Source: CAYFXE01 sp964347035 (lineage in GTDB: Bacteria > Acidobacteriota > Aminicenantia > Aminicenantales > Aminicenantaceae). From it: a stretch of 64,000 bases of DNA. The notes beneath the pieces are model-generated. The model worked only from the letters and a program-made list of their open reading frames with translations, made no database searches and was not told the origin of the DNA. Location of the stretch: positions 1-64,000 of the forward strand of contig CAYFXE010000013.1 of assembly GCA_964347035.1 (NCBI GenBank), read 5' to 3'. Shown here piece after piece: positions 26,615-35,985 of the stretch; position 1 is the first letter of the stretch, and each line of letters begins with the position of its first letter. A program made the position numbers and the translations under genes.

Positions 26615-28375
26615 TCAATACCGCCAGCTGGTCAAATCCGCACCCGGAGGGGCTGACTTGAGCAGGCGTTCCATGATCTTCGGAACATACATCTGGTTGT
26701 ATCTCAGCCGGGAAATAGCATTAGGCCGCATATGGTCACCGTTCCAGCAGTGCTCAGCCCGGTCGCCGTAATCGATCTCTCCGTCATAATAAGGATCTTT
26801 GGTGCTCTCCAAGAATTCTTCCATCAGGTAGACAGCGTTGTTCAGGTAATAGTTGTCCATATCTCCGCAGTAGATATGGATTTTGCCCTTGAGTTCAGGG
26901 CCCAGTGTCTTCCAATCCCTCTGGAGGATATACCGAAGGTCATAGTTTTCGCGCCAGTACCCGGCCACGTTGTGGTCGATTTTCCCCGTTAGCTTGTTCC
27001 AGATCGGTTTTGGATAACCGTCCTCACCGACCGGGCCATACACAGCCTGCCAGACGTCAAACTGCTGTCCTGAACGGCCTTTGGTGCCGAGGACAAGCTC
27101 GAAATGATTCGCCTCTTCCAGAGTTACACTGACATGTCCTAGGTAGTTTCGTCTTTCCGGTCTCGGGGTTCGCTTCCACTGGCTGTCGATGTAGTAGGCA
27201 TTGTTATCCTCGTAGATGTTGACCAGTTCATAGGCCCGGAAATCGATCGGATCAGGGCAGGCGGCGAAGCAGGCGTTGTACTCATCGGGGTAGAAGACCT
27301 GGGCTGCCAGGGCTTCCCACCCGCCCGTGGAACCGCCGTACAGAAACCGAGCCCAACCCTCTCCTAAACACCGAAATGTCTTCTCGATGTAGGGGATGAG
27401 CTCGTAAGTGATGGCATCTCCGTACGGACCTAAATTTTCTGAATTCACCGCGTAGGAATCGTCATAATAGGGGTTAGCGTGTTGGATTTCGATGATAACC
27501 ATACGCGGAGTTTCAGGAGCCGTCCAATATTTATAGAATTTGTAAGCATATTCCTGCCTGGTTTTGTTGTATCCAGGCCAATCAAACCTCTGGCTGTACT
27601 CCGGTTTGAGGTCGGGGTCGGGCGGCGTCTCGCGAAATCCATCGAAGGTATAGGGGAAGTGCCCATGAAAAATACACAGCGGGTAGCGGGCGTCAGGATG
27701 TTCGTCAAAACCCTCGGGCAGGAGCACACAGGCTCCGAGATGCATCGGGCGTCCCCATAATTTTGTGAGACGCTGGCGCTGAATTTTGACAGGCGTGATG
27801 TATTTGGTATCTTTGGGGGCGGGTATTGGGGGGATTTGTTGATCGAGAGTGACCTGAATCATCTCTTCCTTCTGCGGATCGATCTTCACTTTTTGGGGAG
27901 TGCTGTACAGGTTTCCAGGAGCCCGGTTCCATCTCTGGCCTTCTCCTCGATCCATCGGAAGCTTGACAATGTGGCCGTCAGCCCGGTGGAAAGTTTCGTA
28001 GCGGTGGAGAAGGGCTTGAATCCAGTATTCTCCCGCAGGGATCTCTTGGATACTCTTCAAAGGAAAGCCAAAAACAGTATCATCGATAATGGCTTTCTCA
28101 CCTGGTTTCAGGCCGTCGACATCGATACCAAAAATGAGTTGAGAGTCTGGGCCCTCGCTGACCTGGAAACGGGGCTCTTGACGATCGTCTGTGGAGATCA
28201 TGAGCAGCATCCGTCCATCCAAAGGACCTGGATGCTGATCCAGATTGAAGGAGATCCCGAAGCGAAGCTTGAAGTCAGATTCTCCTTTCTGGGATTGACC
28301 AGATGAAGATTGTAAGGGAATCAGGAAAAAACCAATGAGGAGGATGAGTAAAAGACTAGATTTTCTGTTGAGCAT
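26615..28375 (-). CDS. Secreted esterase-like alpha/beta hydrolase
   Basis: A 586-residue exported protein. The ATG at 28375, with GGAG upstream, gives a signal peptide ending in QSSSGQ; the extension from 28420 is rejected. The N-terminal 170 residues look like a beta-sandwich. The catalytic region resembles putative esterases of the Esterase D/feruloyl esterase type: FLYGGSTGGWEALAAQ with the likely nucleophile Ser near 348, DPIDF shortly after, and HCWNGDHMRP near the C-terminus as the possible catalytic His. The substrate is unknown; polysaccharide or peptide side chains are possible. It ends 14 bases downstream of where the purF-like gene stops on the same strand, so the two may be cotranscribed. 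Confidence 0.75.
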   Translation of the reverse strand: MLNRKSSLLLILLIGFFLIPLQSSSGQSQKGESDFKLRFGISFNLDQHPGPLDGRMLLMISTDDRQEPRFQVSEGPDSQLIFGIDVDGLKPGEKAIIDDTVFGFPLKSIQEIPAGEYWIQALLHRYETFHRADGHIVKLPMDRGEGQRWNRAPGNLYSTPQKVKIDPQKEEMIQVTLDQQIPPIPAPKDTKYITPVKIQRQRLTKLWGRPMHLGACVLLPEGFDEHPDARYPLCIFHGHFPYTFDGFRETPPDPDLKPEYSQRFDWPGYNKTRQEYAYKFYKYWTAPETPRMVIIEIQHANPYYDDSYAVNSENLGPYGDAITYELIPYIEKTFRCLGEGWARFLYGGSTGGWEALAAQVFYPDEYNACFAACPDPIDFRAYELVNIYEDNNAYYIDSQWKRTPRPERRNYLGHVSVTLEEANHFELVLGTKGRSGQQFDVWQAVYGPVGEDGYPKPIWNKLTGKIDHNVAGYWRENYDLRYILQRDWKTLGPELKGKIHIYCGDMDNYYLNNAVYLMEEFLESTKDPYYDGEIDYGDRAEHCWNGDHMRPNAISRLRYNQMYVPKIMERLLKSAPPGADLTSWRY

Positions 28376-28389
28376 AAGACATTTCTCCT

Positions 28390-29790
28390 TTATTCGGCTC
28401 CGTCCCAGCAGTAGGTGCATAATTTTTCTTTGGGCAGACCGATGGCTTGGACAAGGTCTGGGAGGCGTTGGTAGCGTAGGGTCGTGAGTTTCAATCTCTC
28501 TCTTATGTTCTCCACCATGGATTCGTATTTGTCGGTGTCTGCGTTCGAGTACTCTTCTAGGTCTTGAGTGTCTCTGCCTATCAAGGCTTTGATAGCTATC
28601 CTGGCCGCTAGATCCAACTCGGATCGTGATCTAGAAAAATTCAAGAATTTACATCCATAGGTGAGAGGAGGACAGGCTGGCCGCATATGAACTTCTAAAG
28701 CGCCGTGATCGTACAGCCTCTGAATCGTGTCCTTTAACTGGGTTCCTCTGACGATCGAGTCCTCACAGAACAGTAATTTCTTCCCCTCGATGATCTCCCG
28801 AACAGGGATGAGCTTCATCTTGGCCACCAAATCCCTCATATCCTGATCTTGAGGTATGAAACTGCGGTGCCATGTCGGAGTATACTTCACAAAAGGCCTT
28901 TTGAAAGGAACGCCGGCCTCGCTGGCATAACCCAATCCATGGCCGATGCCTGAATCAGGGATGCCTGCGACAAAGTCCACGGTGACTTTATCCCTTTTGG
29001 CGAGAGTAGCGCCGCATCTGTTCCTGACGGCTTCGACGTTGATGCCTTCGTAGCTGGAAGCGGGATAGCCATAATAAACCCACAGGAACCCACAGATCTG
29101 CATCCTTCCTCTTGGAGGCTTCTTCTGCTCGATTCCCTCCTCCGTGATGAGAACGACTTCTCCTGGTCCGAGGGATTTTGAAATCACGTAATCCAGGTTA
29201 GGAAAAGCACATGTTTCCATCGTCACGGCGAAGCCTCCGTTTTTCTTACCGATGATGACGGGTGTTCTTCCCAGCTTATCCCGAGCGGCATAAACCCCTT
29301 TGTCTGTCAACACGAGCATAGAGCATGATCCTTCGATGGCTTCTTGGGCTTCCTGGATGCCATCCTCGAATGTGCCTTCCTGGTTGATCAATGTTGAGAC
29401 CAATTCTGTGGGATTGATTTCCCCCATGCCCATTTCTGTGAAGTGAATCCTTCTCTGACTAAATGCCCTCTTGGCCAGCTCTTCGCTGTTCTGGATAACA
29501 CCGACGGTGACGATCGCATATTTACCCAGATGAGAGCGGATCAGCACAGGTTGGTCATCAAAGTCGCTGATCACGCCGATCCCTTTGTTTCCTTTCATAT
29601 TCAACACATCAAGCTCGAATTTGGACCGGAATTGGGCATTCTCGATGTTGTGGATAAAACGTGTAAATCCCTCTGGGTTCAGCACGGCTAAACCACCTCT
29701 TTTTGTCCCGAGATGAGAGTGATAATCCGTGCCATAAAAGAGATCGATGACACAATCTTTTTGGGAAACGACACCAAACAGACCGCCCAT
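28390..29790 (-). CDS. Amidophosphoribosyltransferase-like protein lacking the N-terminal Cys
   Basis: It is homologous along its length to glutamine PRPP amidotransferase (PurF), first step of purine synthesis. The N-terminal Ntn-hydrolase-type domain is present (GTDYHSHLGTKRGG, GIGVISDFDD), but the protein begins MGGLFGVV: the catalytic Cys that follows the Met or propeptide in PurF is Gly. The phosphoribosyltransferase domain keeps FVAGIPDSGIGHGLGYA and the PRPP motif FCEDSIVRGTQLKDT. The C-terminus ends CTYCWDGAE. This Cys-less class occurs in several anaerobic phyla, often as a second homologue. It may use ammonia, or do a different transfer. No other pur gene is adjacent. Confidence 0.85.
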   Translation of the reverse strand: MGGLFGVVSQKDCVIDLFYGTDYHSHLGTKRGGLAVLNPEGFTRFIHNIENAQFRSKFELDVLNMKGNKGIGVISDFDDQPVLIRSHLGKYAIVTVGVIQNSEELAKRAFSQRRIHFTEMGMGEINPTELVSTLINQEGTFEDGIQEAQEAIEGSCSMLVLTDKGVYAARDKLGRTPVIIGKKNGGFAVTMETCAFPNLDYVISKSLGPGEVVLITEEGIEQKKPPRGRMQICGFLWVYYGYPASSYEGINVEAVRNRCGATLAKRDKVTVDFVAGIPDSGIGHGLGYASEAGVPFKRPFVKYTPTWHRSFIPQDQDMRDLVAKMKLIPVREIIEGKKLLFCEDSIVRGTQLKDTIQRLYDHGALEVHMRPACPPLTYGCKFLNFSRSRSELDLAARIAIKALIGRDTQDLEEYSNADTDKYESMVENIRERLKLTTLRYQRLPDLVQAIGLPKEKLCTYCWDGAE

Positions 29791-29904
29791 AATGTCCTCC
29801 TCGAAGGAGTGGCCTTGGCCGGAGATGGGATCTTGACTTTATTTTACTAAGGCCAAAACCGAGATGCTAATATGACAAATTTTAAATTCGAATTCAAGAA
29901 TAAA

Positions 29905-29933
29905 ATGACTTCCTAATCTTCATTTCGTATAAT
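29905..29933 (+). promoter_or_regulatory. Possible sigma70-type promoter for the 29954 gene
   Basis: TATAAT at 29928-29933 lies 17 bases behind ATGACT (29905-29910), a 4-of-6 match to TTGACA. Transcription would start near 29940, with a ribosome-binding site GGGAG at 29943 and the ATG at 29954. Confidence 0.45.
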
Positions 29934-29953
29934 AAGAAATCAGGGAGACAAAA

Positions 29954-30798
29954 ATGAGATGGACTTTCGTTTTTACCTGCTTCCTGACTTTTATCCTTTT
30001 TCTCTCCACATCCTGTGTTCTGACCCTCGTGGATTATCGGGACCCTTCGGCGCGTTATCCGTCAGAACAATTCCACCGGGTTGTTCCCCTGAAACAGGGC
30101 GGAACTCTGTCCTTGATTAACGTCGACGGCCACATCGAAATTCAAGGCTGGGACAGGGATGAGGTGGAGATTAATGCAGAAAACGCTTCTCCTCGATGGC
30201 AGGAACGGAAAATTCGCGTCTTTGCGATCGGACGGTTTAGGCCGAGGGTGGATGTGGACAAATTTGAGGATTTTGTCAAGATAAAAACCAGACTTCCCTC
30301 CGACGAACAGGACAGGCCGAGTATCGATTATTACTTGAGTGTGCCTCGTTCCATATTCCTCAAGGAGGTTGTCGGGAGAAGAGGGAGTGTCCTGATCGCT
30401 GATCTGTTTGGAGAGGCATACGTAGAACTCGAGGAAGGAGATGTCAGGGTCGAAAATTTTTCAGGCGCACTTATTGTTTCCGTGATCAGAGGTTCTGTTG
30501 TTCTTGAACTTTATGATTTAAGGAGTGAGGATGAAATCAGGATCACGAGCGCTATCGGGAATATCACCGTTTATCTCCAACCCGAAGTCGAGGCCCAAAT
30601 TGATGCCAAAACACCCAACGGAAGCATCTCATGCGAATTTGATCTCAATATTANNNNNNNNNNGATGATGAGGTAAAGGTGTTTCTTGAAAGAACGCTTC
30701 CTGCCAAAGAAGTCAATGAGCAGATAAAGGGGGGGGAAGGGGCTTATCTCTCCCTCAGCGCATCCGATGGAGATATCCATATCAGAAAGATCAAATAA
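29954..30798 (+). CDS. Lipoprotein with adhesin-like beta repeats, interrupted by an assembly gap
   Basis: An exported lipoprotein: a short signal ends in the lipobox LSTSC. The body has a repeating strand pattern similar to DUF4097-type beta-helix proteins (TLSLINVDGHIEIQGWDR, GSVLIADLFGEAYVELEEGD, RITSAIGNITVYL). Ten N lie at 30654-30663. Beyond them the frame DDEVKVFLERTLPAKEV continues to the TAA at 30796-30798 and again has this repeat style (LSLSASDGDIHIRKIK), so I extend the gene across the gap. The two halves are in different frames if the gap is really ten bases; a true length of 2 modulo 3 would restore the frame. The function is unknown. Confidence 0.7.
30654..30663. other. Assembly gap (10 N)
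   Basis: A placeholder gap inside the 29954 gene; its real length is unknown. Confidence 0.95.
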
Positions 30799-30844
30799 GT
30801 TTGACTGAAGCTAAAAAATAAAATAGAAGAAGGAGGCAATAACC

Positions 30845-31666
30845 GTGGAAGAGAATAAAAGAGTCATATTGACTGGATTGATCATAATCCTGATTGTCGC
30901 GGTAGGGATTGGGGCTTATTTCCTTTTTTTCCAAAGGGGAAAAGGAGGGCCCACAACTCAGGAGTCGACCGCTCAGAAACCGGCCCAAACTCTTCAGGAG
31001 GAATCCATCCAGGATGAGCAAGAGCTCGGAGAATATGCTCAGCTTGAGCTGGATAAGAGTGATGGAATAGTCCGGGATTTGGCCAGAGAGCTTTCTACTC
31101 ATCCCAAACTGGCTCGATGGCTGATGAGCGGAGGTCTTGTTCGCCGATTCGTCGCGGCCGTCGATAACGTCGCCAACGGAATGAGCCCGCGTCCGCAGAT
31201 GGATTTCTTCTCACCGAAAGGAGAATTTCAGACCGTCAAAAGAGGGAGGGACCACATCCTCGATCCGGAGAGTTATCATCGGTATGATGATATTACTGAT
31301 GTTTTCCTTTCTTTGGACTCTGAGGAATCAGTCAAACTTTATCGACAGCTTAAGCCTCTTTTCCAAAGGGCCTACAAAGACCTTGGATATCCGGAAGAGG
31401 ATTTCGACCAGACACTTTATCGGGCTATTGTTGAACTTTTGAAAGTCCCCATCATCGAATGGGATATTAAGCTAAAAAAAGACGTTGTCACTTATACTCT
31501 TGCTGACCCAAAACTAGAAGACATGAGCGATGCCCAGAAACATCTCATCCGCATGGGTTCCGAGAACGTCCATATCATCCAGGAAAAACTCAGGGAATTT
31601 GCCAAAGAAATGGGTTTTTCGGTTGATCGTCTTCCGCGGCCACAGAATTATATTCCAGAATACTGA
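30845..31666 (+). CDS. DUF3014 domain membrane-anchored protein
   Basis: A protein with one N-terminal membrane helix (VILTGLIIILIVAVGIGAYF), a Gln/Ser-rich linker, then a DUF3014 domain: LARWLMSGGLVRRFVAAVDN, MDFFSPKGEF, YHRYDDITDVF, LFQRAYKDLGYP and HLIRMGSENVHIIQEKL. The start is GTG with AAGGAGG upstream. The domain would lie in the periplasm. No function is known for the family. It follows the lipoprotein gene by 46 bases and may share its transcript. Confidence 0.85.
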   Translation: MEENKRVILTGLIIILIVAVGIGAYFLFFQRGKGGPTTQESTAQKPAQTLQEESIQDEQELGEYAQLELDKSDGIVRDLARELSTHPKLARWLMSGGLVRRFVAAVDNVANGMSPRPQMDFFSPKGEFQTVKRGRDHILDPESYHRYDDITDVFLSLDSEESVKLYRQLKPLFQRAYKDLGYPEEDFDQTLYRAIVELLKVPIIEWDIKLKKDVVTYTLADPKLEDMSDAQKHLIRMGSENVHIIQEKLREFAKEMGFSVDRLPRPQNYIPEY

Positions 31667-31807
31667 CCACTTTGATAATCCTGAATTGGCGAATCAAGAA
31701 GCGGTTAATTTGAATTTACCTGTTGTATGATCTCTAGAGGGAAGAACTGCTTGGAGGATTCAAGCAAGTATCGCAGATGTGGAGCTTAACCGTCTGATCT
31801 TTTTTTG

Positions 31808-34003
31808 ATGAAGACTTCAGAACAAAGAAACAACCATCGGTTAAAGAATCTCGCTTCGGCATACAACCTTCCCCTTTCACTGCTCAAAGAATATGTTCAG
31901 ATATTCCAAGCTCATGGCCTTCCATTTTCCAGTCAGAGAAAAACAAAAAGGGCCCAGAGAATCGTCATGGTCTCGACCCATGGTTATTGGGCAGATCCTC
32001 CTCCAGCTGGGGTGCCTGACACCGGGGGACAAACCTATTATGTTCTTGAAGTTTCGAAAGTATTAGCCAAACAAGGCCGTCAAGTCATCATTCTGGCCCG
32101 ATGGTTTAAGCCGTATCCTCGAGTGGAAACTTTTGCTGATAATCTATGGCTTATCCGGATCAAGGCGGGGGGAGATGAATTCGTACGGAAAGAAGATATC
32201 TATCCCCTCGTCCCTGAGATGGCTGAAGCCTCGACGGCTGTCTCCCTCCTCTTCGGAGGCCACTTGGTGATGGGACATTATGCTGATGGGATGGCTGGGG
32301 CTGTTGAAGTCGGTGAGCGCCTCAAGATCCCAGTCGTTGTCGTTCCTCACTCCTTAGGAATAAACAAAGTAAATAACCTTGGTTTTGACCCTCATGACCC
32401 GGAAGCTTGGCATGATCCTCATTACAATTTTTGGATCAGAGAGAGTCTAGAATTGGCCACTCTCAAGGGAGCAAACTTTGAGATTGCTAACACAATCCAA
32501 GAACCCAAGGCCTTAAAGAGCTACTATGGATTGGAATGCCCACATCTTGTCATGCCGGCGGGAGCAGGGGAGGATTTTTTCGCAGCCTTCGATCAGGGAA
32601 TGAAGCCCGGGATTTTGTCCCGTTTTGGCCTTCGTTCGAAAGAGTATCTTATCTACTTCGGCCGCCTGGCAGAGGCGAAGAACATTCCTGAGGTCGTTGC
32701 TGTGTTGAGTGAATCAAAAAAACTTGATCCCGATACCTTCAAGCACGTGAAGCTGGTCATAGTAGGCGGAGATCCGGAAAATCCCCATAAGGAAGAGCGG
32801 GTCGTCAAAGAACAGATTGATAGGATGAGAAAAAAGCATAAACTCCCTAGAAAAGATGTAATCCTGATCCCCAATCAGAATTGGCCGACGCTGTCTTTGT
32901 TGGCCAAACACAGCTTGTTCTACGTAGGAATGCAGCTCTTGGAACCATTCGGGATGAGCGTTGCCGAAGCCATGGCTGCAGGAGCTCCCATCATGATCTC
33001 CCAAGCTGCCGGAATAACAAAATGGCTTACTCAAAGAGAGAATGCAGTCATCGTTGATCATCGGAAACCACACCAGGCAGCCAAAAAACTTGTCGAAGCC
33101 GTCAAAGACAAAAGCTATCTTGAGAGACTGTCTCTCAGTGGGCACCGTCTAGCCAAGGAGTCGTTCAGCTGGTCAGGGATAGCCAAGCGTCAGGCAGAAG
33201 TGATGGACAACCTTTATCGAGGAGAAGCGCCTTTAGGAGTCGAAGGCAACGGGGGATTCGCAGATATCTATAGGAAAAGAGAGAATCGCGCGTATCACAG
33301 ATCCGTATATGTCTGGAGAGGCGATATTCCGGTGATAAAGGAAAAACACAAAAAGGCTTCAAGAAGGCTCGTTCCCCATATCCGTAAAAAAGCCTTCGAA
33401 CAAAAAAGAAAAAACAGAAGAGCTATCGTGGCCCTCGGCGGAGAATCTGGCGTTGGAAAGAGTGAGGTGGCGGAGTATTTACGTTTTACCCTTCGTCGGG
33501 AAGGCATTTGGGCTCGGATCATTCCCGGTGATGCCTTTTTCAAGCTGCCTCCGTCTGAAAATCATAAGGAGCGTTTGAAAGCCTATGAGCAGGGGAGGCT
33601 CGATGATTATCTGGGCCCCAGGGAGGTCGATCTGGGAGGGCTTGATTCCATTCTTCTTCTGGCGGGGCAGCGAAAGAATAAAAAGATATTTGTCCCGTCA
33701 GATTGCCGAAGGTTATACTCCAGAAGATACGAGAATGTGCCGATAGATCTGACTGATGTTGACATCATTTTCGTTGATCTGACTTATAGCCTGCTTCTCA
33801 AGGGAGCGGACCTGAAGGTCTTTTTTGAGTCTGACTTTACCAAACGGCGGGATGAAATAAAAAGAAGGCACATCGGCCGTGATCCTGATCAAGATTTTAA
33901 CTTAATCCTGAAAGTCTTGAAGATAGAACACAGGATCATCCAGAATTTGAAGACAGAGGCCAACCTAATTATCACCGATGGTTATGATGTGAAGATCGGT
34001 TGA
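31808..34003 (+). CDS. Sucrose-phosphate synthase-like glycosyltransferase fused to a P-loop kinase
   Basis: A 732-residue two-domain protein. Residues of about 50-480 are a GT4-type glycosyltransferase of the sucrose/sucrose-phosphate synthase group: VSTHGYWADPPPAGVPDTGG, VVPHSLGINK, YFGRLAEAKNIPE and EPFGMSVAEAMAAGAPIM, the nucleotide-sugar binding Glu motif. Residues from about 530 on form a uridine kinase/phosphoribulokinase-like P-loop domain: ALGGESGVGKSEVAEYL with the Walker A Lys near 550, IPGDAFFKLPP and IIFVDLTYSLLL. The fusion suggests that one chain makes a sugar-phosphate or nucleotide-sugar acceptor and then transfers a sugar, for example a compatible solute. This is inference. 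The ATG at 31808 follows a TTG; no good ribosome-binding site is visible. Confidence 0.82.
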   Translation: MKTSEQRNNHRLKNLASAYNLPLSLLKEYVQIFQAHGLPFSSQRKTKRAQRIVMVSTHGYWADPPPAGVPDTGGQTYYVLEVSKVLAKQGRQVIILARWFKPYPRVETFADNLWLIRIKAGGDEFVRKEDIYPLVPEMAEASTAVSLLFGGHLVMGHYADGMAGAVEVGERLKIPVVVVPHSLGINKVNNLGFDPHDPEAWHDPHYNFWIRESLELATLKGANFEIANTIQEPKALKSYYGLECPHLVMPAGAGEDFFAAFDQGMKPGILSRFGLRSKEYLIYFGRLAEAKNIPEVVAVLSESKKLDPDTFKHVKLVIVGGDPENPHKEERVVKEQIDRMRKKHKLPRKDVILIPNQNWPTLSLLAKHSLFYVGMQLLEPFGMSVAEAMAAGAPIMISQAAGITKWLTQRENAVIVDHRKPHQAAKKLVEAVKDKSYLERLSLSGHRLAKESFSWSGIAKRQAEVMDNLYRGEAPLGVEGNGGFADIYRKRENRAYHRSVYVWRGDIPVIKEKHKKASRRLVPHIRKKAFEQKRKNRRAIVALGGESGVGKSEVAEYLRFTLRREGIWARIIPGDAFFKLPPSENHKERLKAYEQGRLDDYLGPREVDLGGLDSILLLAGQRKNKKIFVPSDCRRLYSRRYENVPIDLTDVDIIFVDLTYSLLLKGADLKVFFESDFTKRRDEIKRRHIGRDPDQDFNLILKVLKIEHRIIQNLKTEANLIITDGYDVKIG

Positions 34004-34050
34004 AATGCCTCCCGGCTTGCCTCGGGGAACCGATCGCCGAGAGATCCACA

Positions 34051-34458
34051 TTAATCGATTTTCAAGGCGATGAGCCTTTGGACCTGTTTTATGACCTCTT
34101 TGATCGTCGCCTCGACAATAATTTCGCCTTTTTTTCGACCCGCCAGCGTCGGATTTTCCCAGATACCGGTAGGGCTGTAATGGCCCTTCCCTTCAGGATT
34201 GTGCGTCAATCCTTCGCTGTTCGGCCGGGGATCAAAATCTTTGACGGCTTTGATCATATCCACAGTTTCAGGCGCGATGTAGAGCATCATCGAGGTTTCA
34301 CCTTCATCGGCATGGGTTCCACCCTCTTGCTTGAGGAGTCCTGCGGGCAGCTTTTTATCCACATCGAGGATGTCCAGGAAACGGAGCACGATTCCGAGGG
34401 CCTCGAGTTCGTCTTTGGCCTTTCTTAAAGGCCGAAGCGTGGAAACACCGGATTTTTT
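34051..34458 (-). pseudogene. Creatininase-family remnant (C-terminal half only)
   Basis: On the minus strand the frame reads KKSGVSTLRPLRKAKDELEA and, later, EGGTHADEGETSMMLYIAPE, then SPTGIWENPTLAGRKKGE. This is the C-terminal half of a creatininase-type amidohydrolase, beginning just after where the NGHGGN metal motif should be. The upstream half is absent and a TGA stops the frame at 34459-34461. An ATG with AAAGGAG overlaps that stop in another frame. It looks like a decayed gene cut by a deletion. The plus-strand ORF covering it is antisense. Confidence 0.6.
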
Positions 34459-34544
34459 TCATAGCACTCCTTTCCTTATGTTGTAAGATTTCTTAGTGTT
34501 TTGACTCGGTGGATCAGCTCGGATTTGTCCGCAGGAAACATTTT

Positions 34545-35138
34545 TTAGAACAGGAATTTGATGACCAAAAATCCCCCAAAGAGAAGGATGAAGAAGAGGA
34601 TGGCCAGAAGGTTGAAATATTTGTCGATAAAGTTTTTGATTCCTGGGCCGAATTTTCTGAAAAGGGCAGCCACGGCGAAGAAACGGAGAGAGCGGCTGAC
34701 AGTAGAAGCGAGCAGAAACAGGAGAAAGTTCAGCTTGAAAACTCCGGAAGCGATGGTGAACACTTTGTACGGAATGGGGGTAAAGCCAGCGGCAAAGACA
34801 TACCAGAAGCCGTAGTTTTGATAGTTGATCATCACCTTCTGGAATAGATGTTCCGAAAACCCAGGGATATATTTGAAGAAAAAAGTATCCACAGTTCCCC
34901 AGATCCCATGGCCGATCAAGTAGCCGATGATCCCCCCGATCACTGAAGCCGCAGATGTATACGTGGCAAATCGCCAGGACTTGTTGATAGCTCCCAGGCA
35001 AAGCGCTATTAACAGCGGGTCTGGAGGTATGGGGAAAAACGAGCTTTCAGCCAGGGCCAGCAGGAAGAGCGCAAGCGGCCCGTAAGGAGTCTCTGCCCAA
35101 TGAAGGACCCAATCATACAGTTTTCTGAAAAATTTCAT
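34545..35138 (-). CDS. YqaA/DedA-like inner-membrane protein
   Basis: A 197-residue membrane protein of the SNARE-associated (VTT) superfamily, YqaA type. It has hydrophobic segments around ALFLLALAESSFFPIPPDP (family motif with ESSFFPIPP), GIIGYLIGHGIWG, FAAGFTPIPYKVFTIASG and a C-terminal helix. Proposed family roles are lipid or ion movement across the inner membrane. Its start lies 26 bases inside the surE gene, so translation is probably coupled. Confidence 0.87.
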   Translation of the reverse strand: MKFFRKLYDWVLHWAETPYGPLALFLLALAESSFFPIPPDPLLIALCLGAINKSWRFATYTSAASVIGGIIGYLIGHGIWGTVDTFFFKYIPGFSEHLFQKVMINYQNYGFWYVFAAGFTPIPYKVFTIASGVFKLNFLLFLLASTVSRSLRFFAVAALFRKFGPGIKNFIDKYFNLLAILFFILLFGGFLVIKFLF

Positions 35139-35928
35139 GGTTGAAAGCCGTTAGCATATCCTTGAGCGAATCAAGCTCAAGCAAGGGATAATCCGTAAGA
35201 TCAGTTTGGAGGGGTGTGATGGTGATGTATCCTTGTTTGATTGCTTTCACATCGCTGTTGTTGTCTCCGATGGCTTTGGGGGCCCCCGTTCCTATCCAGT
35301 AATACGTGCGCTGTCTGGGATCCTTTTTCTGGATGATTTTTGGGTTGTATCTTTTCTGACCCAACTTCACGATCTTTATCCCTTTGACAGGGGGAGGAGG
35401 GATGTTGATGTTGAGGGGGATTCCTGGAGGGAGTTTATGGTCCAAGAGCTTCTTGGCTAGGCCACGGGCGACACGAGCCGAAAAATCAAATGAGTACTGC
35501 TTTTCATTGTCGTGTAAAACAGAGATGGCAACAGAGGGAACGCCGAGAAAAGCACCTTGGATAGCTCCGGCCACGGTCCCCGAATATGAAATATCCTGCT
35601 GACCCACGTTCGGACCGTGGTTGAGCCCAGATATGAGTAAGGAGGGTTTTCGTGGGAGAAGCTTCTGAATGGCTAAGTAGACACAGTCGGCAGGAGTTCC
35701 ATCCACGGCGTAGACATTTCCTTCAATTCTTTTAACCCTCAAGGGGCGATGAAGCGTCAGAGAGAGGGACGTGGCACTTTTCTCTCGGTCAGGAGCGACA
35801 ATAAAAACGTCAGCAAGGTCTTCAAGGTGTTGCCGGAGGACTTCTATACCCTTGGAGTAGAAACCATCATCGTTTGTCAGGAGGATGACATGTTTTTTCT
35901 CAGGACTGTTTTTATCGAAATCCTTCAT
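35113..35928 (-). CDS. surE: 5'/3'-nucleotidase SurE
   Basis: A metal-dependent phosphatase that removes phosphate from nucleoside monophosphates. Family blocks are ILLTNDDGFYSKGIEVL with the metal-binding Asp pair, VAPDREKSATSLSLTLHRPL, VDGTPADCVYLAI and SGLNHGPNVGQQDISYSGTV. The 271 residues are normal in length. The first ATG is used; no strong ribosome-binding site is seen. Confidence 0.92.
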   Translation of the reverse strand: MKDFDKNSPEKKHVILLTNDDGFYSKGIEVLRQHLEDLADVFIVAPDREKSATSLSLTLHRPLRVKRIEGNVYAVDGTPADCVYLAIQKLLPRKPSLLISGLNHGPNVGQQDISYSGTVAGAIQGAFLGVPSVAISVLHDNEKQYSFDFSARVARGLAKKLLDHKLPPGIPLNINIPPPPVKGIKIVKLGQKRYNPKIIQKKDPRQRTYYWIGTGAPKAIGDNNSDVKAIKQGYITITPLQTDLTDYPLLELDSLKDMLTAFNHEIFQKTV

Positions 35929-35985
35929 TTTATAGAATCAGCATTTTATCATTTACAGGGGGGTTAAGGGAAATGGTTTTTGCTT

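Noticed and set aside
34000..34428. Plus-strand ORF of 142 codons after the glycosyltransferase-kinase gene
   Set aside because: It is antisense to the creatininase remnant, whose minus-strand translation has clear family motifs (EGGTHADEGETSMMLYIAPE); the plus translation looks like nothing known.
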